64,000 nucleotides of DNA from Geobacteraceae bacterium (GTDB lineage Bacteria > Desulfobacterota > Desulfuromonadia > Geobacterales > Pseudopelobacteraceae), in the NCBI GenBank assembly GCA_013336525.1, contig JAAXTM010000003.1, positions 305,553-369,552 on the forward strand, read 5' to 3'. Both the position numbers and the translations under genes were made by a program. The number at the start of each line of letters is the position of its first letter. The first letter of the stretch is position 1. The notes under the pieces were generated by a model that did not search any database, was not told where the DNA came from, and saw nothing but the letters and a program-made list of their open reading frames with translations. Positions 1 to 9,340 of this stretch are shown piece by piece.

Positions 1-689
1 ACCACAACCATGCCGTTAAAAGTACCTCTGTTGTCAAACAGTGCTGCAGCAAAGCGGATAACCCCCTGATATGACTTGCCGTCAAGGGCGTTTTCCGGCT
101 CATCGGCGCCTTTCAGCTGATCCTGCTTCGAAATATGAAAGCCGGTGACATGCGAAACATATATTTTACCCGGTTGGGTGCGAACTCTTCTGAAATAATC
201 TTCCGTCAGAAATTCAGTGCGGGCGGGATCGGAAATGTTTTTCAGTTCTGATTCAGGGACGACAGCGCTATCCCTGATCACCAGCTTTTCCTGACCGGTT
301 TTGTCAATCAGGGCAATACTGCTATAGAGAGGCACCTGCTCGCGTATTTCAAGCGGAGCTGATTTACTCCCTGTCCGGTACCATATTTCGCCACGTCTGC
401 TTGCATAAAAGTTTAGCAGCGTTGCCTGATCCAGCTGTGAGCGGGAAAGAAAAATCAGGTCGTTCTCGCATTGCCGCAGAAAATCCGCCACGCTCTCAGC
501 TACTTGAGATGCCCGCATCTGAAGCGATTCCGATGCCTGAATATGTGCCCTTTCTCCGATTTCAGAAGTAAGCCGTGTGCTGGTTGACTCCAGGTTTAAA
601 AACAGGATCAATGAAGACGCTATCAATGGCAGCAGTGACAGGAGCAGCGTTATGACAAGGATTTTTTTAAAGAGTGTAAGGCGCGGCAT
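1..689 (-). CDS. Membrane sensor protein, N-terminal part (cut by window edge)
   Basis: An open frame reads leftward from an ATG at 689 to the window edge without a stop (about 229 codons). The first 33 residues hold a basic start and a hydrophobic segment (LVITLLLSLLPLIASSLILF), the usual signal anchor. The rest is an extracytoplasmic region with a helical stretch followed by a mixed alpha/beta part resembling a Cache-type ligand-binding domain. Such N-termini precede histidine kinase, GGDEF or chemoreceptor outputs; the output domain lies outside the window, so the class cannot be named. A GGAG lies just upstream of the start. It diverges from the UbiD-family gene, with about 140 bp shared between the two starts. 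The Cache reading is from overall pattern, not a diagnostic motif. Confidence 0.7.
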   Translation of the reverse strand, partial: MPRLTLFKKILVITLLLSLLPLIASSLILFLNLESTSTRLTSEIGERAHIQASESLQMRASQVAESVADFLRQCENDLIFLSRSQLDQATLLNFYASRRGEIWYRTGSKSAPLEIREQVPLYSSIALIDKTGQEKLVIRDSAVVPESELKNISDPARTEFLTEDYFRRVRTQPGKIYVSHVTGFHISKQDQLKGADEPENALDGKSYQGVIRFAAALFDNRGTFNGMVV

Positions 690-831
690 TCCAACTCCAA
701 TTGGTGCAATCCTAATTGTATTTCATTGCTTACAATGATACCTTGCACAGGGTCAAGACATCTTTTCAAGAGCGGTCTGGCGTTGTCAGGCTGAAATAAT
801 ATTTGCAATATTTACACGGCGGTAATTTTGT

Positions 832-2673
832 ATGGGCTATAAAAATTTGCAGGAATGTGTAGCTGATCTTCAGCAAAGAGATCAGCTTCTTAGGATTGAT
901 GTGCCGCTTGACCCGTATTTGGAGATCGGCGCATTGCAACGGCGTGTGTATCAGGCGGGAGGACCGGCGCTGCTTTTCACAAATGCGGTTGGCTGCCGTT
1001 TTCCACTTCTGGGCAACCTGTTTGGAACTCTTGAGCGCACCCGCTTCATTTTCCGCGATACGCTTGATGATATCCGCCGGCTTGTAGAGCTTAAAATAAA
1101 CCCTTTTTCACTGATCAAAAACCCGCTTGATATTATTAAAGCCCCTGTTGCTGCCTATCATCTTCTTCCAACTGTCAGGTCTGAAGCACCGGTTCTGGAA
1201 TGTTCAACTACCCTGTCCGATCTGCCACAGATCGTTTCATGGCCCATGGATGGCGGTGCTTTTCTGACACTGCCGCAGGTGTACAGTGAAAGCCCGGCAG
1301 CGCCAGGTTTTGCCAAGTCCAATCTCGGCATGTACCGGATACAGATATCAGGCAACAGCTATCAGCCAGACAAACAGGCCGGACTTCACTATCAGATTCA
1401 TCGCGGTATCGGCGCTCACCATGCCGAAGCAATTGCGCGTGGAGACCTGCTGAGAGTCAACATTTTTCTTGGTGGGGCGCCAGCCATGACCGTAGCTGCT
1501 GTAATGCCACTGCCGGAAGGGATGCCGGAGATATCGTTTGCCGGCCTGTTGGCCGGACATCGCGTTCCGATGACCAGGGTTCCGGGGCATCTGCCGGTTT
1601 ACTCTGAAGCTGATTTTTGCATCAGCGGCGTTGTCCATCCATCCAAAACCCTGCCTGAAGGTCCTTTCGGTGACCACTTAGGCTATTACAGCCTGACTCA
1701 CGAATTCCCTTTTATCGAGGTGGATGCGGTCTATCACCGGAGGGATGCCATTCTTCCTTTTACGACCGTTGGACGTCCGCCGCAGGAGGATACAAGTTTT
1801 GGAGCCTTCATACATGAACTGACCGGTCCGCTGATTCCGACCGTAGTGGCTGGTGTAAAGGAGGTGCATGCGGTAGACGCTGCCGGTGTTCACCCGCTCC
1901 TGCTGGCAATTGCCAGCGAACGTTATGTCCCGTATTCGGGCGTCCGCCAGCCGCAGGAACTGTTGACTGTTGCCAATGCCATACTAGGTCAGGGGCAACT
2001 ATCTCTTGCAAAATACCTGTTCATTGCTGCTCAAGAGGATGCGCCGTCCCTCCATACGCATGACATTGCCGCATTTATTGGTCATATCCTGGAGCGAGCC
2101 GACTGGCGAACAAATCTGCATTTTCAGACCTCAACAACAATAGACACCCTTGACTATAGCGGTTCCGCTCTTAACGAGGGCTCTAAAGTGGTGGTCGCTG
2201 TCGCCGGTCCTGCGCGACAGAAACTGGCAACGGAAACGCCTGCCGGTCTTGAGCTGCCGCCAGGGTTCGGACCTGCAGCACTCTGCCTTCCGGGCATTCT
2301 TGCGATAAGCGCCCCCCCATCAACGCAGGGGAGGGGAGAGTGTGATCCGCTGCTTGATGAGTTCTGCCGTTTCTATCGCGACCGTGAAGCCTTTAAAGGT
2401 TTTCCGCTGGTTGTTATCTGCGACGACAGCCGTTTTTCGGCAGCGACACTGAATAACTTCCTTTGGGTGACTTTTACCCGATCCAATCCGGCGACTGACA
2501 TCTACGGCATTCGTCCCGAAAATCATGGCAGACATTGGGGGTGTAGCGGGTCATTGGTGATCGATGCCAGGATCAAGCCGTTCCATGCCCCGCCGCTCGT
2601 TGATGATCCGGCTGTAGAACGGAAACTTGATGCACTGGCAGCCCCTGGTGCTCCACTCCACGGGATTATCTGA
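832..2673 (+). CDS. UbiD-family decarboxylase
   Basis: A 613-residue member of the UbiD family, which decarboxylates unsaturated or aromatic acids using prenylated FMN made by a UbiX partner. The family signature is clear: EGPFGDHLGYYS around residues 278-289 carries the catalytic acidic residues. In the third quarter, TTIDTLDYSGSALNEGSK is followed by a conserved C-terminal VVICDDSRFSA region. In organisms of this group a protein of this length usually serves menaquinone synthesis, but the substrate cannot be read here. The next gene starts 1 bp after its stop, so it is probably co-transcribed with the ABC exporter. No UbiX gene lies in the window. A Pro/Gly-rich patch (SAPPSTQGRGE, around residue 495) is encoded by very G/C-skewed DNA and may be a lineage-specific insertion. 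Confidence 0.88.
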   Translation: MGYKNLQECVADLQQRDQLLRIDVPLDPYLEIGALQRRVYQAGGPALLFTNAVGCRFPLLGNLFGTLERTRFIFRDTLDDIRRLVELKINPFSLIKNPLDIIKAPVAAYHLLPTVRSEAPVLECSTTLSDLPQIVSWPMDGGAFLTLPQVYSESPAAPGFAKSNLGMYRIQISGNSYQPDKQAGLHYQIHRGIGAHHAEAIARGDLLRVNIFLGGAPAMTVAAVMPLPEGMPEISFAGLLAGHRVPMTRVPGHLPVYSEADFCISGVVHPSKTLPEGPFGDHLGYYSLTHEFPFIEVDAVYHRRDAILPFTTVGRPPQEDTSFGAFIHELTGPLIPTVVAGVKEVHAVDAAGVHPLLLAIASERYVPYSGVRQPQELLTVANAILGQGQLSLAKYLFIAAQEDAPSLHTHDIAAFIGHILERADWRTNLHFQTSTTIDTLDYSGSALNEGSKVVVAVAGPARQKLATETPAGLELPPGFGPAALCLPGILAISAPPSTQGRGECDPLLDEFCRFYRDREAFKGFPLVVICDDSRFSAATLNNFLWVTFTRSNPATDIYGIRPENHGRHWGCSGSLVIDARIKPFHAPPLVDDPAVERKLDALAAPGAPLHGII

Positions 2674-2674
2674 T

Positions 2675-3607
2675 ATGGCGACCGCTGCAATAGTCACCCG
2701 CTCCCTTACTAAATCCTATGGTGAGCTTACCGCACTTGATTCTTTTGATCTGGAAGTTGAGCATGGCTCCATCTTCGGCCTGCTCGGCCCCAACGGCGCC
2801 GGAAAGACAACACTGATCCGCATCCTGACTACACTCATGCGTCAGAGCAGCGGCGATGCTTCAATCGAAGGGCTGGATATTCTTCGTTCGGGGCGTGAAA
2901 TCCGTTCGATGATCGGGGTGGTTTCTCAGGAGAACAGCCTCGATCGCTATCTGACCGCCCGTGAAAACCTGGAGTTGCACGCCCGTCTGCACGGCATGGA
3001 AAAGAAGCTTTACAAGAGGCGGATTGATGACCTGCTTGAGCTCATGGGATTGGCTGGCCGCCAGAAAGATTTCCCCGATACCTTTTCAGGCGGCATGCAG
3101 CGACGTCTGGTGATTGCCCGTGCACTGGTACATCAGCCTCAAGTACTGTTTCTTGACGAACCGACCACCGGACTCGATCCGCAATCGCGCCGCGCTGTGT
3201 GGGAATATGTCCGCTCCCTTGCCGGAAGCATGACAATTTTCCTGACGACACACTATCTGGAAGAAGCTGAACAGCTCTGTGACAGGATCGCCATCATGGA
3301 TCACGGGCGATTGATCGCAATCGGGAGTACTCAGGAGTTGAAAGATCGTTTGAGCGGTGCAACTGTCTACGAAATCGAGTTTGCCGGACAGGATGCTGAC
3401 CACTATGCCGCACTGCTTGGTGCGATGCCATGTGTTATTGATCTCAAACAGGTGGAAAACAAAATTGCGATAACACTGGAGTGTTGGGAGTGCCTATCTG
3501 AAATTGTCACAGCCCTGAATGGAGTCCCTGTGCGACGTATTTCACTCCAGGAACGAACCCTTGAAGACGTTTTTATCTCTTTAACCGGTCAGAAGGTGAG
3601 GGAATGA
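2675..3607 (+). CDS. ABC transporter ATP-binding protein (DrrA/CcmA type)
   Basis: A 310-residue ATPase of an ABC-2 type exporter. Walker A is GPNGAGKTT, the Q loop VVSQENSL, the signature SGGMQRR, Walker B VLFLDEPTTGLDP and the switch His TTHYLEEAE; a C-terminal extension of about 80 residues is typical of the drug/antibiotic exporter (DrrA-like) subfamily. The frame is open farther upstream, but the first ATG after the ubiD stop (2675) leaves almost no gap and is preferred to a TTG at 2627 inside ubiD. It overlaps the permease gene by 4 bp (ATGA), which indicates translational coupling and one transporter. The substrate is unknown. Confidence 0.92.
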   Translation: MATAAIVTRSLTKSYGELTALDSFDLEVEHGSIFGLLGPNGAGKTTLIRILTTLMRQSSGDASIEGLDILRSGREIRSMIGVVSQENSLDRYLTARENLELHARLHGMEKKLYKRRIDDLLELMGLAGRQKDFPDTFSGGMQRRLVIARALVHQPQVLFLDEPTTGLDPQSRRAVWEYVRSLAGSMTIFLTTHYLEEAEQLCDRIAIMDHGRLIAIGSTQELKDRLSGATVYEIEFAGQDADHYAALLGAMPCVIDLKQVENKIAITLECWECLSEIVTALNGVPVRRISLQERTLEDVFISLTGQKVRE

Positions 3608-4362
3608 TGTTACGAGGTTCTCTGGCCATCTGGCAGCGCGACATGCTGATTCTGCGCCGCAGCATTATTTCGGAACTTGTGGCGGTGGTTGCCTATCCGC
3701 TGACCATCTATCTGGCATTCGGTATCGGCATGCAGAGTTATATCGGTTTGGTGGATGGGGCGCCATACAGCATGTTTATTGCCCCAGGTCTTATCACTAT
3801 GACCGCTGTCAGCGCCGCCTATAATGAAAGTGTCTGGAGCCTCTGGTTTCATCGCCGGGTTCAGTTTACAATCGAATCGTATCGTGTGACCCCGATTTCG
3901 GTGTCTGAAATTGTAATTGCCAAAATATTCACCGGGTTTACCCATGGCATCATCAAGGGGTGTGCCGTCGGACTGGTAATCTTTACGATCACCCCTTTTC
4001 GTTTTCCGCTGGAGCATCTCCTGCAGTATCTGTTGTTTCTGATACCAGGTTCGGCGCTGTTCTCCTGTGCCGGGATCATCAGCGGTACGGTTATGGACAA
4101 ACCTGAAACAATCGGCAAAGTTGAGGCGGTGCTTGTTATGCCGCTCATCTTCATGTCCGGGCTTTTCTTTCCGCTCTCTTCCTATCCGCCCTCAGTTGTT
4201 TCCTGGGTGCGGGCATTGCCGACCACCGCGCTTTTTGAAGGTGCCCGCCGGGTGCTGGTTGCAGGGGATATGCAGTCACTGGCTGCGCTACAGGTTTCAT
4301 TGTCGGCAATAGTTGCTTTTGTTGCAGCGGTTTGTATATTCCGCTATAAGATGTCGGAATAA
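3604..4362 (+). CDS. ABC-2 type permease
   Basis: A 252-residue integral membrane protein with about six hydrophobic segments, the partner of the ATPase just upstream (4-bp ATGA overlap; ribosome site GGTGAGGGA). The sequence VTPISVSEIVIAKI, followed by a long membrane region and the MSGLFFPLSSYPP loop before the last two helices, is the ABC-2 permease pattern seen in NodJ/DrrB-like exporters. One ATPase and one permease would form a 2+2 exporter. The linkage to a ubiD-type gene recalls lipid or quinone metabolism, but no substrate can be stated. Confidence 0.9.
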   Translation: MMLRGSLAIWQRDMLILRRSIISELVAVVAYPLTIYLAFGIGMQSYIGLVDGAPYSMFIAPGLITMTAVSAAYNESVWSLWFHRRVQFTIESYRVTPISVSEIVIAKIFTGFTHGIIKGCAVGLVIFTITPFRFPLEHLLQYLLFLIPGSALFSCAGIISGTVMDKPETIGKVEAVLVMPLIFMSGLFFPLSSYPPSVVSWVRALPTTALFEGARRVLVAGDMQSLAALQVSLSAIVAFVAAVCIFRYKMSE

Positions 4363-4410
4363 TGCATTACCTTCTATTTGCACGGCGAAATAAATATTGG
4401 AGCGAATTTA

Positions 4411-5562
4411 ATGGCAATTCCAACAGATGATTCAACTGAAAAAACTTCAGTTTCAGCTGAAGTAACTATTGACGAAAATACTGAAACCCCTGTTCAGCCT
4501 GTTTCTGACGACGATCAGAAGGTGCCGGACGAAGGCACCGCTTCTGAGGATATTGCCATTGTATCCGGAGATACAGTCTCTTCCGATGATACAGAGCAGG
4601 TTCATGTCCGCAAAGAGGAAGTCATGGAACTTCTCGGCGGAACGGAGGCTCCGGAAAATGAAGAGCCTGAGATTGTGCCGGTTCAGGATACAGTGGGAGA
4701 AGACGACGTCACGGATTCTTTTAACAGTCTGCCGGATAATCCTGTAATCCCGGAAGCAGCTGTCGAGCCTGAGAATGCTGCTGCAGAACATCCTGACTAC
4801 GGTGTTGAATTGAAAATAATACAGGAATCTTTGCACGATTCATTGACCAATACTCAATCTATTTCATCGAAAATAGATGTCCTCTCCAGCAATACAGACG
4901 GGCTTTTAAAGCAGCTGAATGGTTTGTCGCTCAACTATGAGTTGCTGTCTGCAGAAATGGAAACGATCTCCTCTGACTCACATTCCAAAAGCGTACTTTC
5001 AAAAACTTTTCTGATTATCTCATCGGTAATTATTGCCCTGCTTGTTGTTTTTCAACTTTACATGTTTACCTCATTGATAAAAACTGAACGGCTGCAGAAT
5101 GTGGCCGGTTCGGCGGTTATGGAAAATATAACCAGTCTCAACAAGAAAATGGCTGAGTACGATAAGAATCTTACAAAGGCTTTGGAACATCCGCCTCAGC
5201 AGGAACATGTCCAGCCAAATCCGGCAGTTGCGGAAAATGGAGGCCATGAAATAGCTGCACATAAAGAGGCTGGCCCTGTAAGTGTCACGCCGGTGCTTGA
5301 AAAATTGAACAGGCTGAGAAATGGGCTTTCGGAGAAAAAGCTGATTAGAAAAGAGACCGGTGACTGGTTTGTTTACGGCAAGAAAAGTGAAGAATGCATA
5401 TCAGATGTTGAAGTTATAGAAACCTTGAATCAGGCATACAGAAAGATTGGCAGATCCACCTCGCCAGGCATTCCCATGCCGGCACATAATGCACTCTGCA
5501 TTTTGAAACCGGATGGAAAAGGGGGAACACAGGTTGTTATGACGAAGGACTTTTTACCTTAG
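4411..5562 (+). CDS. Unknown single-pass membrane protein with acidic N-terminus
   Basis: A 383-residue protein not recognised as a known family. The first 140 residues are highly acidic and Pro/Glu rich (low complexity, probably disordered). A predicted coiled coil at about 145-190 leads to one membrane helix near residues 197-220 (FLIISSVIIALLVVFQLYMF). The remainder is a second coiled coil plus a small mixed domain at the C-terminus. The ATG at 4411 has GGAG nine bases upstream and is preferred to the TTG at 4378. The layout (charged cytoplasmic tail, membrane helix, coiled coil) suggests a structural or anchoring role at the inner membrane. It converges on dbpA, whose stop is 28 bp away. 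Confidence 0.75.
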   Translation: MAIPTDDSTEKTSVSAEVTIDENTETPVQPVSDDDQKVPDEGTASEDIAIVSGDTVSSDDTEQVHVRKEEVMELLGGTEAPENEEPEIVPVQDTVGEDDVTDSFNSLPDNPVIPEAAVEPENAAAEHPDYGVELKIIQESLHDSLTNTQSISSKIDVLSSNTDGLLKQLNGLSLNYELLSAEMETISSDSHSKSVLSKTFLIISSVIIALLVVFQLYMFTSLIKTERLQNVAGSAVMENITSLNKKMAEYDKNLTKALEHPPQQEHVQPNPAVAENGGHEIAAHKEAGPVSVTPVLEKLNRLRNGLSEKKLIRKETGDWFVYGKKSEECISDVEVIETLNQAYRKIGRSTSPGIPMPAHNALCILKPDGKGGTQVVMTKDFLP

Positions 5563-5590
5563 GCTCGTTACACAAGTTCTACTGAGTCCC

Positions 5591-6982
5591 TTAGGCGCGA
5601 TACACAACTTTCCCCACCTTGTAGAAGCGACCCTTGATCTTGTTCCTGCCCAGGCAGGTCAGTGCCTGCTCTGCGCTTGACCGGACTATTGCTACATAAG
5701 CTTGGCAATCGAGCACATCGATCCTGCCGACTTCACTCCCCGCTATTCCTCCCTCACCGGTCAGTGCTCCAAGGATATCCCCCGGGCGCAGCTTGTTTTT
5801 GCGCCCGCCGTCGATGCAAAGTGATATCATCGGAGGTGTCAACGTCCCTCCTGCAGTCACCGTCAGCGATGCCAGTTCTCCGCGCACCATATTGCTGCCG
5901 GTACTGTTTTCGATCGCCTGTACCCGTCTGGCCTCATGCGCAGTCATCAGGCTCAATGCCAGTCCTTGTTCACCGGCTCTTCCGGTTCGGCCGATACGAT
6001 GGGTATGAATCTCCGGGTTACGTGGTAACTCATAGTTGATAACGGCTGAAAGTTCCTTTATGTCGAGTCCGCGTGCGGCCACGTCTGTTGCCACCAGCAC
6101 TGAAACGCTTTTGTTGGCAAAAAGCACCAGCACCTGATCGCGCTCCCGCTGCTCCAGATCACCATGGATAGCAAGCGCAGTGAAACCGCACTTGACCAGG
6201 GCAGCGACCACCTCCTGGCACTCCACTTTTGTGTTGCAGAAAACCAGGGTAGATTCCGGTCGATAATGTCCCAGGATTTTTACTACCGCCGCCGTTCTTT
6301 CGTTCGGGTCCACCTCGTAGAGAATCTGCTCAATAGCGTTTTCGTCATGGGCTTCATCCACACTGACTTCGATCGGTCCGTGCTGGAACGTAGCACTAAG
6401 ATCCATAATCGTGGCGGGGTAGGTGGCAGAAAAGAGCAGGGTCTGTTTTTTTTTCGGTGTGGCGGCGATGATAGTGCTGATCTCATCCTGAAAGCCCATG
6501 TCAAGCATGCGGTCGGCCTCATCGAGGACAAGCGTCTGCATGGAGGTGAGATTGAGACTCCCACGGCGCAGATGATCGAGGAGACGGCCCGGCGTGCCTA
6601 CCACAACGTGGGCTCCATGTTCCAGTGAGGAGAGCTGGGGGCCAAAGGGTACGCCGCCGCAGAGGGTCAGAATTTTGATGTTTTCGGTAAAACGGGCCAG
6701 TCGCCGCAGCTCTTTACCGACCTGGTCGGCCAGTTCGCGGGTGGGGCAGATCACCAGCGCCTGCACATGCGATGAGGATACATCCAGATGAGTTAACAGG
6801 CCGATGCCGAAGGCGGCGGTCTTGCCGCTGCCTGTCTTTGCCTTGGCGATTACGTCCTTGCCGGAAAGTATCAGTGGCAGTGTGTGGGCCTGAATGGGCG
6901 TCATCTCGGCATATCCAAGTGAAGCCAGGTTCTTGAGCATCGGGGTCTTAAGATGAAGTGTTGAAAATGATGCGGTTGTCAT
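5591..6982 (-). CDS. dbpA: ATP-dependent RNA helicase DbpA
   Basis: A 463-residue DEAD-box helicase. In order: Q motif (MTPIQAHTLPL), motif I AKTGSGKT, Ia PTRELADQ, Ib TPGR, II DEAD, III SAT, then the second RecA lobe with ATDVAARGLD and HRIGRTGRAG. The last 75 residues (from about 385, ISLCIDGGRKNKLRPGDI) form the DbpA-type RNA-recognition domain that in E. coli binds hairpin 92 of 23S rRNA, so a role in assembly of the large ribosomal subunit is expected. The start at 6982 has AGGAG seven bases upstream. A strong hairpin separates it from the response-regulator gene upstream on the same strand, so it has its own promoter or depends on readthrough. Confidence 0.95.
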   Translation of the reverse strand: MTTASFSTLHLKTPMLKNLASLGYAEMTPIQAHTLPLILSGKDVIAKAKTGSGKTAAFGIGLLTHLDVSSSHVQALVICPTRELADQVGKELRRLARFTENIKILTLCGGVPFGPQLSSLEHGAHVVVGTPGRLLDHLRRGSLNLTSMQTLVLDEADRMLDMGFQDEISTIIAATPKKKQTLLFSATYPATIMDLSATFQHGPIEVSVDEAHDENAIEQILYEVDPNERTAAVVKILGHYRPESTLVFCNTKVECQEVVAALVKCGFTALAIHGDLEQRERDQVLVLFANKSVSVLVATDVAARGLDIKELSAVINYELPRNPEIHTHRIGRTGRAGEQGLALSLMTAHEARRVQAIENSTGSNMVRGELASLTVTAGGTLTPPMISLCIDGGRKNKLRPGDILGALTGEGGIAGSEVGRIDVLDCQAYVAIVRSSAEQALTCLGRNKIKGRFYKVGKVVYRA

Positions 6983-7003
6983 TACGATCTCCTATGAACC
7001 AAC

Positions 7004-7060
7004 AACATAAAAACCCCGCTCTCTGTACAAATTTAGATGCAGAGAACGGGGTTTTATGTT
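7004..7060 (-). terminator. Rho-independent terminator between the receiver-GAF gene and dbpA
   Basis: A long inverted repeat: AACATAAAA-CCCCG-TCTCTG on the left and CAGAGA-CGGGG-TTTTATGTT on the right, with a loop of about 15 bases. The A/T flanks give a T-run on both strands, so it could work in both directions. It lies 15 bp after the stop of the minus-strand gene at 7076. Confidence 0.85.
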
Positions 7061-7075
7061 GAGGAAAAGTTTGAA

Positions 7076-8041
7076 TTATTGTTGTTTTTTAAGTTTATGC
7101 ACCACGCCGGCGTTCTCAACGGCAATTGAAGCATAACGGGAAAGCATTGAAAGAAATTCCAGATGGTCATCGGTAAAGGGTTTTCCATTGCAGCCGCCGG
7201 AAATAGTGAGGGCTCCGGCTACGCGCCCGTTCACCAGAAGCGGAACAGAGAGGATGCTAGGACTTGCGAGCATGACTCCTTCCGGATCTTCTTCTTTTAT
7301 ACCAGCCAGGAATATTTCATCGGAAGTGTCAGCAATAATTATCGGTTTGCCGCTGGACACTGCTCTTCCGGATATTCCAAGACCTGGAGCCAGTTTGAAA
7401 TTTGCAGTACTTTGTATGTCTATGCCGGTGCAAACTTTTACATTCAGATTAGAGCCGCTTTTGTCCAGCAAAAGTAGATATCCTCTTGTGGCCTGGAGAT
7501 GCTCTGTGGCGGTCTCAGTCAACTTTTGTAAAATGTTGGCAATATCGAACGTTGATGTAAGAAGAACGCAAATCTGGTTAACAATCTTCATCATCGCCAG
7601 GGATTCATTTAGCCCTTTGTTCTTTTCGGTTAATTCGTTGACATGAAGCTGTCTTATACGGCCACTCTCCTGCTTTTCCAGCACTTTTTCAACTACATTA
7701 TAGAGAACTGATTCATCATCAATCGGTTTTACAATAAAATCAAACGCTCCCTGGCGGAGTGCTTTCACTGTGTTAAAGCTTGAGGCATTTGATGAAACAA
7801 TTATGACTTCGGTCTCTGGAGACCGCTCCTTGATAATTTTCATCATGTTCAAACCACTCATTCCGGGAAGCATGAGTTCGCTTATAACTACGTCAAATTT
7901 ATTTGAATTGAAACGCTGGATGGCCTCTTCAGCTGAAGTTACAACAGAAACCAGATAACCTTGTGCTTCAAGTATCTCGGTAAGTTTATTACTGCTTGCA
8001 GTAGAATCATCAACGACTAGAATGTCTGCTGGACGCGCCAT
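7076..8041 (-). CDS. Receiver-GAF protein with Glu at the phosphoacceptor position
   Basis: A 321-residue two-domain protein. Residues 5-120 are a CheY-like receiver: the acidic pair D11-D12, Lys105 in IVKP, and Ser/Thr region VSSN are present. The residue that should be the phosphoacceptor Asp is Glu55 (VVISELMLPGMSG; codon GAA). Residues about 165-315 are a GAF domain of the kind that follows receivers in Geobacter regulators. There is no DNA-binding, kinase or GGDEF output. In other receivers Asp-to-Glu often mimics a constitutively phosphorylated state, so this may be a ligand-responsive protein locked or uncoupled from a kinase. No cognate kinase gene is adjacent. Confidence 0.88.
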   Translation of the reverse strand: MARPADILVVDDSTASSNKLTEILEAQGYLVSVVTSAEEAIQRFNSNKFDVVISELMLPGMSGLNMMKIIKERSPETEVIIVSSNASSFNTVKALRQGAFDFIVKPIDDESVLYNVVEKVLEKQESGRIRQLHVNELTEKNKGLNESLAMMKIVNQICVLLTSTFDIANILQKLTETATEHLQATRGYLLLLDKSGSNLNVKVCTGIDIQSTANFKLAPGLGISGRAVSSGKPIIIADTSDEIFLAGIKEEDPEGVMLASPSILSVPLLVNGRVAGALTISGGCNGKPFTDDHLEFLSMLSRYASIAVENAGVVHKLKKQQ

Positions 8042-8331
8042 ATATGAACTCCAAGAAACTAATGTAGATGAGTTCGGATACTAATGTATGATCACTTAAA
8101 AAACAACTGTTAATAAAGCGACTTCACCTATTGTCTCTGTACCGTTTTTTCTGCGAATTATAAGATCATTTAAAAAGCAGCTATCCTGACTACATTCTGT
8201 TTTTTAAGTAAAAAATACGTTGTGTGATTAGCGTTCAGGGTGGTATTTAAATATCTGAGTGTTCTGTACTTCTCTGTAAAGCAAAGCTTACAGCTGTTTT
8301 TATGTAGGCATTTCGTCCAAGGAGCCCCACA

Positions 8332-9183
8332 ATGATTCAATTGATAAGGGTATTTAGTATCTGTTTTGTTTTAGCAATAATGATTATTTCCAATACGGTA
8401 TGGGCCGCCCAGGAGACCACGCAAAGTGTGCCGGCCAAACGTAGTGAAATCCCGCTTTCAGGCAAGGTGCTGGAGACCATGGACGGAGGCGGATATACCT
8501 ATATTTTACTCAAAAGCGCCAGCGAGCAAATATGGGTGGCTTTGCCGCTGATGAAGGTGGCTGTTGGGCAGGAGCTAACTCTTGTTCCGGGTTTTGAAAT
8601 GAAGAACTTTACGAGCAAGGGACTGAATCGCAAATTCGATAAGGTTGTCTTTTCGGCCGGGCTGGCTTCGAATCAAGGTGTTGCTCTTAGTCCTCAGGCC
8701 TTGAAGATGGTTCATCAGGGGTCTTCGCCGGAAGGTTCGAAACAGGCTGACGTTAACCAATCAGCTGCCGTTTCTCCTAAAGTAGATGGCAAAATTGATA
8801 CAACGGTTTCAGTAAAAAAGGCCACTGTCGATATTAAGGCGGCATCCAGAAATGTCAAGGTTGCGCGAGCAAAGGGGCGTAACGCATATACAATTGCAGA
8901 ACTCTATGCCAAAAAGAGAGCTCTTGAGAAAAAAACGGTTGTTGTACGCGGCACGGTGGTGAAGGTAACGCCCAATATCATGAAGAGAACCTGGATACAT
9001 ATCCAGGATGGCAGCGGTTCAGCAAAGGCTAAAACCAGTGATTTAATACTTACCACAACCGACAAGAATCTACCTAACGCCGGTGACGTGGTGACGGTTA
9101 ACGGGACACTTTACAACAAAATCGATTTTGGTTCCGGATATCGTTACGACCTGATTATCCAGGGAGCACGTCTTTCACGCTAA
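8332..9183 (+). CDS. Secreted protein with two OB-type domains (NrfJ-like and tRNA_anti-like)
   Basis: A 283-residue exported protein: the signal peptide ends near VWA-AQE (residues 1-25). Residues about 35-110 (GKVLETMDGGGYTYILLKS, then IWVALP and VGQELTLV) match the small beta-barrel found in NrfJ-related periplasmic proteins. A linker follows. Residues 185-283 form a second OB fold (KKTVVVRGTVVKVTPNIM, WIHIQDGSG, DVVTVNGTLY), the form usually annotated as nucleic-acid-binding, though in secreted proteins this is only a fold label. AAGGAG lies 11 bases before the ATG. It stands alone, with about 290 bp of noncoding DNA upstream. Its function is unknown. Confidence 0.8.
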   Translation: MIQLIRVFSICFVLAIMIISNTVWAAQETTQSVPAKRSEIPLSGKVLETMDGGGYTYILLKSASEQIWVALPLMKVAVGQELTLVPGFEMKNFTSKGLNRKFDKVVFSAGLASNQGVALSPQALKMVHQGSSPEGSKQADVNQSAAVSPKVDGKIDTTVSVKKATVDIKAASRNVKVARAKGRNAYTIAELYAKKRALEKKTVVVRGTVVKVTPNIMKRTWIHIQDGSGSAKAKTSDLILTTTDKNLPNAGDVVTVNGTLYNKIDFGSGYRYDLIIQGARLSR

Positions 9184-9207
9184 GTATAGCCAATTTTTCA
9201 GGCAGTT

Positions 9208-9232
9208 TCTCTCCGGCATCTCTGCCGGATTC
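9208..9232 (+). terminator. Possible terminator hairpin
   Basis: TCCGGCA-tc-TGCCGGA forms a 7-bp GC-rich stem about 28 bp after the OB-fold gene, followed by a T-rich but interrupted tract. It fits a weak terminator. Confidence 0.4.
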
Positions 9233-9340
9233 CCCATTGATTTTATTTTAAGGTAAATAAACAGTTGCTCTGTCCTGTTATCATTGCTATAAGGATAAAC
9301 ATGATCATAATTGTCCTATTGCAAAAGTAACGGAGGTCTT

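Noticed and set aside
2305..2345. Copy of the dispersed palindromic repeat inside the UbiD gene
   Set aside because: The stretch is G/C-skewed and contains GGGGAGGGGAG, but the terminal hairpins and length of the repeat are not present.
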